A stretch of 10,431 nucleotides of DNA from an uncultured Clostridia bacterium (GTDB lineage: Bacteria > Bacillota > Clostridia > Christensenellales > UBA1242). This document shows positions 3,715 to 10,431 of the stretch, in pieces (position 1 is the stretch's first letter; each line of letters opens with the position of its first letter). The DNA is taken from positions 1 to 10,431 of the forward strand of contig CALVNU010000018.1 of assembly GCA_944349915.1 (NCBI GenBank), given 5' to 3'. Both the position numbers and the translations under genes were made by a program. A model generated the notes under the pieces. That model saw only the letters and a list, made by a program, of their open reading frames with translations, did no database searches and was not told where the DNA came from.

Positions 3715-5040
3715 ATGAGTAAAGGAAAAATTGTTGGAATAATTGCGCTTGTTTTGGTTTTAACTCTCTGTCTTGGTGTCATTTTCTGGTATGCATATGT
3801 TGCAGTTTTTGGCAAAGAAAAATTTGTAACTAACACATTTTATGTTGGAGAGCTTGAAAATGCTTCTGGTGAAACTCGTAATATAATTGAAGTTCAATAT
3901 AATCAGAATGCTGATGGCCAAGGTTTAGAGATGTTTGAAATCAAATTAAATGGTTTTACTGATGGTTCACAAACTGATTTTTATTCACAAGGGATTCAGT
4001 ATGTTGCCAATTCTTCTACTGAAAAAATAGAATGGTTCAGTCTTCAAGACTATTCTGAAACAATAATTGGAATGGTTTCTGACCTTGATTTTTCAAGTCT
4101 AGATGAATTTATTTCCGTTGTAGAACAAACTGATTGGGTAACAACTCGCTTGTGGGAAACTGGAGCATGGCTTTGGCATAAAGAGTGGAATGCGCACTAT
4201 ATGGCGCCTGGTATTTTAGATGGCGCTTCAAGATATAATTATCAGCAATTTGATGATAATGGTGTAACAGGTTCTTCAAATCCATTAACTGCAGAATCAT
4301 ATATTGTAGCAACTTTTGGTAATGAAGAAAATCCTGTATATATTCAATTTAAAGGTGCCGATTATGTTAAAGCTTCCGATTTTTCAGGACCAGAAGAATT
4401 TGAAGAAGATAAAAATGCAGTTATAAGCTCAGGAAGAGATAATATATACAATAACTACACTATCGATTATTTAGCTTATATTTTATATGATCAAATTCAA
4501 GCCTTACCTGCTGGCACAAATGGTACATATGTTTTTGAATTTGCAGATATTTTTAACTATTATGGTTCTGAAGATGATATGACCGCTGGTGTTCAACTTA
4601 ACCAAGAAGATAGTTTGAAAGTAAAACAAAATATGCGTTCATATTATTCAATTAAGGTTACTATTTCAGCAAATGGTGCAAAGAATGCTCAAGATAGCAT
4701 GTTCGGTGTTCTTCATGGTAGTTCTACATATACTCTTGATGGTTCAAGTTCATCTTCTGGCGATTATTTTACTGGTCGACAATTAATAAATGTTGATATA
4801 TATGATTTTGATTATGTAAAAGTTGTTGACAATCAATATGCCTTGAAACTTAAGGAAGAATTTAAAGATATATATTTGTCAAAATCAGATTCAATTATTT
4901 TGTCAATTTTTATTGATGAAACTGCCCTTTCTGAATTAGGAATGACTTTTGTTGGTTTTACTGCTGATTCTGGACTATCTGATTTTATGATACTTTCAAT
5001 AGAAGGGTCTTCTGGACCTATTGAGCTGGAGGTGGCCTAA
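3715..5040 (+). CDS. Membrane-anchored virion or assembly protein, 441 aa (unknown)
   Basis: Start chosen at ATG 3715 (TTGAGG, 9 nt upstream) in place of an in-frame GTG at 3694 that lies inside the preceding microprotein. A positively charged N-terminus and a helix at residues 6-29 form a signal anchor. The remaining ~410 residues are acidic, rich in Ser, Asp, Tyr and beta strands, as in extracytoplasmic domains, with a Trp-rich patch (TDWVTTRLWETGAWLWHKEW) around residues 138-157. No family recognised. Its stop overlaps the next start (TAATG at 5038-5042), so it is tightly coupled to the 527 aa gene; together they may build the virion tip or export complex. Confidence 0.8.
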   Translation: MSKGKIVGIIALVLVLTLCLGVIFWYAYVAVFGKEKFVTNTFYVGELENASGETRNIIEVQYNQNADGQGLEMFEIKLNGFTDGSQTDFYSQGIQYVANSSTEKIEWFSLQDYSETIIGMVSDLDFSSLDEFISVVEQTDWVTTRLWETGAWLWHKEWNAHYMAPGILDGASRYNYQQFDDNGVTGSSNPLTAESYIVATFGNEENPVYIQFKGADYVKASDFSGPEEFEEDKNAVISSGRDNIYNNYTIDYLAYILYDQIQALPAGTNGTYVFEFADIFNYYGSEDDMTAGVQLNQEDSLKVKQNMRSYYSIKVTISANGAKNAQDSMFGVLHGSSTYTLDGSSSSSGDYFTGRQLINVDIYDFDYVKVVDNQYALKLKEEFKDIYLSKSDSIILSIFIDETALSELGMTFVGFTADSGLSDFMILSIEGSSGPIELEVA

Positions 5041-6623
5041 TGTTATCCTTATTATTTGATACTCAATTTTGGTATGACGTTCTGCTTATTGTTTGTATTG
5101 TTGGGTTAATTATTCTTTGTGTAAAAGTTAAGGGCGCACGTGTCTTTGTATTTTCGCTTTTAGGTATCGGCCTTATCGGCATAACAGGCTACTGTGGTGT
5201 GGAATTAAACAAATATTACAATGCCGAGGGTGGAATTTATGGATACATTTCGGGATTAATAGTTCCAGAGCCAGAATTTGATACTGATAATAAATTTTCT
5301 ATGACTTTAAACAATTTAGTTCTTCAACAAGAAACAAATGATAAATATTCAACAACAATTTATTTAGACAAATCAATCAAATTTGATAAAAATCAAAACT
5401 ATGCCTTATTAGTCAATGGAAATTATTGCTCGGCGAAGATTTCTTCAGATTTCGTGCTTAGTAGTTATACATATACATTTTTAGATTCAGATTTAAATGA
5501 ACTTATGAGTGATACTTTAAATTTTGAGTTTGCCTTTTATGAGAAAGGTGGAGAACTTAAGCTTTATACAGAAGGTGGCCAAAAAGCAGTAGATTACTGG
5601 AATAAATATTTTTCACGAAACACAATGGTGATTTCAGTTGAGCAAACTGATATTGTGATAGATAATTCTATTGAAGAAAGTAGTGGCGATGTGAGTGATT
5701 TTAGGATTGTTAACTACTATTATGAAGATGAACTTGTTTTGAAACAAGCGTATAAGGTTGGTTCTATAATTACTCCTCCTACTAGTGTTCCTGGTATGGA
5801 AACTGGCTTAGCTATTGAAAAATGGCTTACAATTGATGGTTTAGTTTTTGATTTTTCAACTAAAATTACTGAAGATTTAAATTTGTATGTTGGTGAAATT
5901 GAAGAGTCTTTGAACATTATTAAGTTTATTTCATCATCTGATGGTAGTATTGACAATCAAAATTCAGGAATAAAATTTAATGTGATAAGTAAAGATATAG
6001 GTTCTGTTACTGGAGAGAATACTTCAGAAATGACTATTCAAGCTAAGAGATACAATAGTATAGTTGTTGAGGCGAATATTCGCTATATGTTTGATTTTAC
6101 TGATTTTGTTGATAGTCTTTATGTTTATGGTGATGATGGATATATTAAAGAGCAAATTAAGCTAATAAGCGCAGGTTCAAGATACCCTATGGACAGTGGT
6201 TTTAGTTATTTTGTTCAATTTGAAATTCCAAATATTAATCATGATGCAACAATTGTTTTAAAATCTGAACAAAAAGTATATGATTTAGCGCTTGGCTATT
6301 ATGATTCAACAGATACGTATAGAACGATTGTCTTAAAAGATGTTTACACTTATGGTTGCACTTTGAATTTAAATACTTTGTTAAACACATCTCAAAAAGA
6401 GGCTTTAACTTCTGCTCGTTCTACTGGTGCGAAATTTAATGGTCTTTCTACTAGGCAGATTGACGGTCAAGGGGTAAAATTCTTTGATAGAAGTTTAAAT
6501 AGTTTAAGACCTTTAACTTTAAATGCGCTTTCATTTAATGGCATCGATTATGATTGGGGTGATAATTTTAATGCAGATACCCAAACTTTTACAATTTATG
6601 CTGTTTATAACATTAATATATGA
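5040..6623 (+). CDS. Membrane protein with ectodomain and InlB-type repeat, 527 aa
   Basis: Two hydrophobic helices at about residues 10-30 and 36-57 are followed by a large polar domain. Residues about 220-290 resemble a Listeria-Bacteroides repeat (InlB B-repeat / Flg_new): VNYYYEDEL, a GSIITPP turn, then DGLVFDFSTKITEDLNLYV. A similar ending, FNGIDYDWGDNFNADTQTF followed by TIYAVY, closes the protein. Such beta-grasp repeats occur in surface and adhesion proteins. RBS GGAGG lies 9 nt before the ATG, which overlaps the preceding stop. The two N-terminal helices are reminiscent of pVI-type tip proteins, but this is inference. It is followed after 10 nt by the LRR gene. Confidence 0.8.
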   Translation: MLSLLFDTQFWYDVLLIVCIVGLIILCVKVKGARVFVFSLLGIGLIGITGYCGVELNKYYNAEGGIYGYISGLIVPEPEFDTDNKFSMTLNNLVLQQETNDKYSTTIYLDKSIKFDKNQNYALLVNGNYCSAKISSDFVLSSYTYTFLDSDLNELMSDTLNFEFAFYEKGGELKLYTEGGQKAVDYWNKYFSRNTMVISVEQTDIVIDNSIEESSGDVSDFRIVNYYYEDELVLKQAYKVGSIITPPTSVPGMETGLAIEKWLTIDGLVFDFSTKITEDLNLYVGEIEESLNIIKFISSSDGSIDNQNSGIKFNVISKDIGSVTGENTSEMTIQAKRYNSIVVEANIRYMFDFTDFVDSLYVYGDDGYIKEQIKLISAGSRYPMDSGFSYFVQFEIPNINHDATIVLKSEQKVYDLALGYYDSTDTYRTIVLKDVYTYGCTLNLNTLLNTSQKEALTSARSTGAKFNGLSTRQIDGQGVKFFDRSLNSLRPLTLNALSFNGIDYDWGDNFNADTQTFTIYAVYNINI

Positions 6624-6633
6624 GGTGAGATAA

Positions 6634-8988
6634 ATGAAGAAAATATTTTTTAGTGTATTTATATTAGCTATGACCTTATGTTTAGCATTTGGATCAGCTT
6701 ATATAATTAAAGATTTTGATATTTTGTTTAATACTTCTCAGATTGAACAACCTACTCCTGATCCTCCAGGCGAGACTCCAGAAGAGCCAGAAGAGCCAGA
6801 AGAGCCAGAAGAGCCTGAGCAGAAAGTTGAAATTACAGATTGGACTTTTTATGGTAATTCTTTAGGGGTATATAAAGGTTCAGCAGATGTTATTGATAAT
6901 ATTCCAACAAGTTATTCTGTTGGAGAAACCGTAATTAAGACATACAATTGTTATTCTGAAGAAGATTTTTATTCATTAATAGGCGATGATATTAATGCGC
7001 TGTTACAAACTCCTCCTATTAAAGTGACATTTGAACGTTTAAACTTAATTAAAGAATATTTAAATTATGCGGAACTTGTTTATGATATAGAGATTTTAGC
7101 TTCTACTTATGATTTGAGTGATCTTTGTGTTTTCACAATTGAAGAATATCATACAACTTATTATGAAGGAAATGATTTTCAAGTCAATACAGTTGGAATG
7201 TCAACTTTTGCAAATACTACTGCAACAACAATAATTTTGCCAAAAGAATTTACAAATCTTGGGACAATAGGTCTTCCAGATAATGTTTTAAATTTTGTAA
7301 TTAATAGCAATTCTCCAAATTTAGAGATTGTTGCTCGTGGGCCATATTGTAGATTTTTTGTTCCAGCAGAATTTTATGACTCTTATGTCTCTAGATTTGA
7401 AGCTAATGCTCCTTTATTTATAATTGAGGCTGATGTTGAACCTGAGCTTACATATTCATCATTTTCAGATTTTACAAGTTCGCCAGTTGAAGCTAGTCCT
7501 CAGTATTCGCATTTATTAGCTATAGAAAGCTATAAAGGCACAGAAACAAATGTTGTTGTTCCAGGCAAAAGTGATGAAAAATATATTTATGAAATTAGAT
7601 CTTTTGAAACATCTACAGCGGTTGAAAGCATTGTCCTACCTAAACAAATTGACACTATAAGATTTGACGCTTTTAAAAATTTAACTTCACTTACTAGCTT
7701 GACTATTTATTGTCAAAAAGTTATTTATGCTGAAAAAGGATCTTCTATTGTTGAGCCTGAATTACCTTCTGCTTGTAATGTTTATGTACCATCAATTTTA
7801 GTAGATTATTACAAAGAGGCATGGCCAACTTTGGCAAATAGGATTTTTCCAATAGGCTATGAGGCTCCTGAAGAAATGCCTTTACCATATGTAATTGAAG
7901 ATGGTGTTATAACTGCATATACTGGTTCTGAAACTGAGGTTGTGATTCCTGCAACTTATTCTCTTTCTTCTGCAGGACAGGCTGTTGAAGGTTCTGATTA
8001 TACAATTACAGAGATTGGTGAAGAGGTATTTAAAAAATCAACTATTGAAACAATAGATATGTCAAATTCTTCAATTTTAAAATTAGGCAATTCTTGTTTT
8101 TATGGGGCATTGTCATTAAAAACTGTAATATTATCTAATTGTTTAACAACAATTGGTAATGGTTGTTTTTATGAAACTGCAATTGAAACAATAGATATGC
8201 CTGATTCTGTAGTAGAAATAGACGATTTTGCATTTTTCTGGTGTTCAGCTTTAAATTCTGTAACCTTATCAAATAGTTTGGAAAGTTTGCCTCGTTCATG
8301 TTTTGGTATGTGTTCTTCATTAACTACAATTGTATTACCTGAAATTATTAGCTCATTGGGAGAAGGTTGTTTTGCTACCTCATCGCTTTCTTCTATTAAT
8401 TTCCCAGATGCTTTAACTGGTTTACCAACTAATTGTTTTAGTGCTTGTGATTTTGTTGAAATTGATTTATCTGATTCAAAAATTACTACTTTAGGTGAAA
8501 GTTGTTTTGCCAACAATGAACTTTTGACTAATATTATTTTAAATGATTCTATTACTGAATTGCCAAAAATGTGTTTTTATCGTTGTTCTGCTTTAAGCTC
8601 TTATGAAATTCCTTCAACTATAACTGCTTTCGGTGATCAGTGTTTTTCTGGTTGTTCATCTTTGAGTTCTATAATAATTCCTTCGTCTGTTCGTTCTTGG
8701 GGAAATTATGCTTTTGCTAATTGCAAATCTTTGTCTTATGTTGAGATATCATATAGACCTAGTCTTTTGCCAAGTCGTTTGTTTTCTTATTCTGTAAACA
8801 CGGTTGTTTTTAATGATAATAGTTTTTATTATGATTTTTATCCTGATTATACTGATTATCAATTATTTAATAATCCTTCAGTTGTTAAATTTAAGTCATC
8901 AGTAGATAATGGTTCTAATTCTTGGCTTAATGAAAATTATATTAAAACTGTTGAGGGCGATTATAATGTTTATACTAGGATTGCGTAA
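6634..8988 (+). CDS. Exported BspA-like LRR protein, candidate tip/adsorption protein
   Basis: A 784 aa protein with a signal sequence (MKKIFFSVFILAMTLCLAFG), a Pro-Glu linker of PEE repeats (about residues 49-62), and BspA-type (LRR_5) leucine-rich repeats. A cap-like segment VYVPSILVDYYKEAWPTLA (from about residue 385) precedes the main array at about 460-720, in which units such as LGNSCFYGALSLKTVILSN recur about every 23 residues. BspA-like LRR proteins bind host surfaces or matrix proteins. No C-terminal membrane anchor or LPXTG is present. It occupies the slot before the Zot gene where Ff phages encode pIII, so it probably recognises the host; alternatively it is a cargo adhesin displayed by the lysogen. 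RBS GAGGTGA upstream; the next gene starts immediately after its stop. Confidence 0.85.
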   Translation: MKKIFFSVFILAMTLCLAFGSAYIIKDFDILFNTSQIEQPTPDPPGETPEEPEEPEEPEEPEQKVEITDWTFYGNSLGVYKGSADVIDNIPTSYSVGETVIKTYNCYSEEDFYSLIGDDINALLQTPPIKVTFERLNLIKEYLNYAELVYDIEILASTYDLSDLCVFTIEEYHTTYYEGNDFQVNTVGMSTFANTTATTIILPKEFTNLGTIGLPDNVLNFVINSNSPNLEIVARGPYCRFFVPAEFYDSYVSRFEANAPLFIIEADVEPELTYSSFSDFTSSPVEASPQYSHLLAIESYKGTETNVVVPGKSDEKYIYEIRSFETSTAVESIVLPKQIDTIRFDAFKNLTSLTSLTIYCQKVIYAEKGSSIVEPELPSACNVYVPSILVDYYKEAWPTLANRIFPIGYEAPEEMPLPYVIEDGVITAYTGSETEVVIPATYSLSSAGQAVEGSDYTITEIGEEVFKKSTIETIDMSNSSILKLGNSCFYGALSLKTVILSNCLTTIGNGCFYETAIETIDMPDSVVEIDDFAFFWCSALNSVTLSNSLESLPRSCFGMCSSLTTIVLPEIISSLGEGCFATSSLSSINFPDALTGLPTNCFSACDFVEIDLSDSKITTLGESCFANNELLTNIILNDSITELPKMCFYRCSALSSYEIPSTITAFGDQCFSGCSSLSSIIIPSSVRSWGNYAFANCKSLSYVEISYRPSLLPSRLFSYSVNTVVFNDNSFYYDFYPDYTDYQLFNNPSVVKFKSSVDNGSNSWLNENYIKTVEGDYNVYTRIA
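6781..6816 (+). repeat. Four tandem 9-bp repeats (GAAGAGCCA)
   Basis: Four copies of GAAGAGCCA in a row (last base T in the fourth) encode the Glu-Glu-Pro linker of the LRR protein. Being in units of nine, copy-number changes keep the frame and would only alter linker length. Confidence 0.9.
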
Positions 8989-9846
8989 ATGATAACAATC
9001 ATTTGTGGAATTCCTGGCGCTGGCAAAACATGCAAACTTACACACTTTATTGTTCAGAGAATGCTTGAAAATGGTCTTGAGGATTATTTAAATCTTAAGC
9101 GTGAAATTAATCAATTGTCTAAAGGTGGCTTTTCCAATTTGGAATTGCCACCCGAGAGGCATTTGTGTTATGCCGATTATACTGTTCGAGTAAATAATCG
9201 TTTGAAAGCTTATTATATTGATGGCTTCCAACTTGCCCTATCAAATCCATATTTTGAAACTGCAAACATACCGCCCTATTCAACTATATTCTTAGACGAA
9301 GCTCAAAAATATTACGATAGTCGCATGTCTAAGTATATTCGTGAAGAGGTTTACCGTTGGTTTCAATTACATAGACACAATGATTATAATGTATTTATGG
9401 CCTGTCAAAGATTAGGCAATATTGATTTAAATATTCGAAGTATTGCCGAGCGCTTTCTTGTCGTCGACAATCTTGTCGTGAAAGAAGACAATTACGGTCG
9501 TGTTGTTAAACTCAAATGGACGGCTAGAGAATTCTTTTCTTGTGACACAGCAGAGAGTTATATGCTTGCTCGAGAAAAGAAAGAAAATGTCGATATTGGA
9601 AAAGTCGTTGAATATGAGACAGATTTACCTATTTTTAATTACTATGACAGTAAAGGTTGCAGACCAGCATTTTATGCAGGAAAGTATAATCAAGGCTTTG
9701 ATTATTTTACAGAAGATGGCTATCAATTTACACTTGAGAGCTATGTTGAATTTAATAACAAACATTATTTTGTTGCACCTCGTGGTTATTACAAGAATGC
9801 AGAATATGACAAACAAATTTTGAAAAATTTAGGAGCTGTTGTTTAA
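8989..9846 (+). CDS. zot: Zot/pI-family morphogenesis ATPase
   Basis: A 285 aa P-loop ATPase of the Zonula occludens toxin / filamentous phage gene I family, which drives virion assembly and extrusion at the inner membrane. Walker A is GIPGAGKT at residues 7-14; Walker B is STIFLDEAQ at about residues 99-107; FQLHRHNDYNVFMACQRLGNID at about 125-146 is the conserved region after Walker B typical of the family. No transmembrane helix follows the ATPase domain: the C-terminal ~100 residues are soluble and aromatic-rich, whereas pI of Ff has a membrane helix and a periplasmic tail that contacts the outer-membrane secretin. The start immediately follows the LRR stop, with only a weak RBS, so translation is probably coupled. 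Confidence 0.9.
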   Translation: MITIICGIPGAGKTCKLTHFIVQRMLENGLEDYLNLKREINQLSKGGFSNLELPPERHLCYADYTVRVNNRLKAYYIDGFQLALSNPYFETANIPPYSTIFLDEAQKYYDSRMSKYIREEVYRWFQLHRHNDYNVFMACQRLGNIDLNIRSIAERFLVVDNLVVKEDNYGRVVKLKWTAREFFSCDTAESYMLAREKKENVDIGKVVEYETDLPIFNYYDSKGCRPAFYAGKYNQGFDYFTEDGYQFTLESYVEFNNKHYFVAPRGYYKNAEYDKQILKNLGAVV

Positions 9847-10238
9847 TGGAAATTAGGGACTATAAAGATTTAACTGAATTTATTGCTGATGAACAAATAA
9901 AATTTCAAGAAAGTTTTGGAGCAACTAAGGTTTCGTCCAAAATGTTAAAATTTACTGAAGAGAATTTGATGAAATATGTTAAGCTTTATGACCGGCCTTT
10001 GTATCGACGTGAAAAAAGACAGTTGGCGTTGCAAGAGGCTATCGAAACAATGCCACATGGCTTTTTCTGGAAGATATTTCACTGGTCACTGTGGCAAAAG
10101 ATAAAATCTTTACAAAATGCCGAGAAACAGAAAGCGAAAGTTATCAAGAAGAAAAAAGACAAACCTTCTGTGCAGTTTCCGGAGATTGTTAAGCCTGTAT
10201 CACCTCCTCAAGAGTTTGACGAGAGTGAGGAAGAGTGA
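9846..10238 (+). CDS. Unknown 130 aa protein following Zot
   Basis: ATG overlaps the Zot stop (TAATG at 9844-9848), so the two are coupled and probably work together. Layout: acidic helical N-terminus (1-60), an aromatic amphipathic stretch HGFFWKIFHWSLWQKIKSL at about residues 71-89 that could lie on the membrane surface, a strongly basic segment (91-106), a Pro-rich piece, and an acidic tail (FDESEEE). The amphipathic and basic part could anchor the otherwise soluble Zot ATPase to the membrane, or bind DNA; this is inference. No family recognised. Confidence 0.75.
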   Translation: MEIRDYKDLTEFIADEQIKFQESFGATKVSSKMLKFTEENLMKYVKLYDRPLYRREKRQLALQEAIETMPHGFFWKIFHWSLWQKIKSLQNAEKQKAKVIKKKKDKPSVQFPEIVKPVSPPQEFDESEEE

Positions 10239-10265
10239 TCAAGCCGTCATCATAAGCATGTGCGT

Positions 10266-10291
10266 CAAGTGGATTACTTGTTATCCACTTG
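10266..10291. repeat. Hairpin in the candidate origin
   Basis: CAAGTGGAT (10266-10274) and ATCCACTTG (10283-10291), a perfect 9-bp stem with an 8-nt loop; the right arm overlaps a DnaA-box-like TTATCCACT. Confidence 0.75.
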
Positions 10292-10399
10292 TCCAGTCAA
10301 TTGTGGATTAGTGGTAAACTTTTGCATTTGCTTGTTTTCTTTTCTTCAAAAAGTTTTCCACTCATCCACTGTTGACCGTAAGCATGCCGGTATTGTGGT

Positions 10400-10430
10400 A
10401 ATGTGGTAAATTTGAAAAATTTTCCACATT
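10400..10430. repeat. 31-nt near-perfect hairpin at the right edge
   Basis: AATGTGG / CCACATT, a T-T mismatch, then AAATTT / AAATTT around a GAA loop: 13 paired bases in total. Its outer arms contain the CCAC motif in both orientations. Confidence 0.7.
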
Positions 10431-10431
10431 T

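Larger units (their letters stand above)
10239..10431. other. Non-coding region with DnaA-box-like repeats: candidate origin
   Basis: A 9-base motif near TTWWCCACW recurs on both strands: TTATCCACT (10281), TGTGGATTA (10302), AGTGGTAAA (10310), TTTTCCACT (10354), TCATCCACT (10362), TGTGGTAAT (10394), TGTGGTAAA (10402) and TTTTCCACA (10420). Several are one or two bases from the DnaA box TTATCCACA. Together with AT-rich stretches and hairpins this fits a replication origin or Rep iteron region. The region continues beyond the window, where a replication gene may follow. Confidence 0.55.

Noticed and set aside
8169..8516. Minus-strand ORF of 115 aa inside the LRR gene, and a similar one at 8135-8320
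   Set aside because: Shadow of the repetitive LRR sequence; no ribosome site, and the sense frame is clearly coding.
9500..9823. Plus-strand ORF of 107 aa overlapping zot, plus antisense 9625-9816
   Set aside because: Alternative frames of the zot 3' part without ribosome sites or domains.
10117..10311. Plus-strand ORF of 64 aa past the 130 aa gene
   Set aside because: Starts inside the 130 aa gene without a ribosome site and runs into the repeat-rich non-coding region.

Overview
The window holds most of an integrated filamentous-phage-like (inovirus-type) element in an AT-rich, low-GC genome. The host is most likely a gram-positive Bacillota. The grounds are an initiator tRNA attachment site, strong AGGAGG-type ribosome binding sites, a Tn916/Bacilli-style leftward repressor-integrase module, and BspA-like repeats and one Listeria-Bacteroides-type repeat in the structural proteins. 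TGA is used as a normal stop. The key diagnostic gene is a Zot/pI-family morphogenesis ATPase at 8989-9846, which is the hallmark of inoviruses. Taxon and novelty are inferred, because no database search was possible.

Layout. 1-213 is the attachment end: the 3' half of an initiator tRNA-fMet (minus strand, cut exactly at the anticodon loop) followed by its terminator, and beyond it a second, degenerate copy of tRNA 3' end plus the same terminator. 251-1843 is a leftward lysogeny module: tyrosine integrase, a short coupled ORF that looks like a frameshifted 5' extension of the integrase, and a Cro/CI-type repressor. 1880-2020 is a divergent control region with a consensus rightward promoter and three palindromic operators about 30 bp apart. 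2021-2373 is a chain of three overlapping or abutting 40-41 aa microproteins. 2376-2530 is a non-coding, highly structured element (four helices closed by an 8-bp stem) with a perfectly Shine-Dalgarno-equipped 19-codon ORF on the opposite strand.

2588-3543 carries a small basic protein, a 109 aa protein in the position of the phage ssDNA-binding protein (gV), and a 75 aa single-TM protein followed by a strong terminator, as expected for the major coat gene (gVIII). 3624-6623 carries a 26 aa TM microprotein and two large membrane-anchored proteins of 441 and 527 aa that I do not recognise. 6634-8988 encodes a 784 aa exported BspA-like leucine-rich-repeat protein, the best candidate for the receptor-binding tip protein. 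Then come the Zot/pI ATPase and a 130 aa protein. 10239-10431 is non-coding and dense in DnaA-box-like or iteron-like CCAC motifs and hairpins, so it is an origin candidate.

Working model. Repressor and integrase maintain the integrated state in tRNA-fMet. Derepression of the rightward promoter would express the early microproteins and then the virion module. The order (ssDNA-binding, coat, terminator, tip proteins, Zot) parallels the Ff phages. No secretin (pIV) is present, and the Zot protein lacks the usual membrane and extracytoplasmic part, both of which fit a host with a single membrane. No replication initiator is visible; it may lie to the right of the window. The intact tRNA-fMet and the other att site are also predicted to lie to the right.
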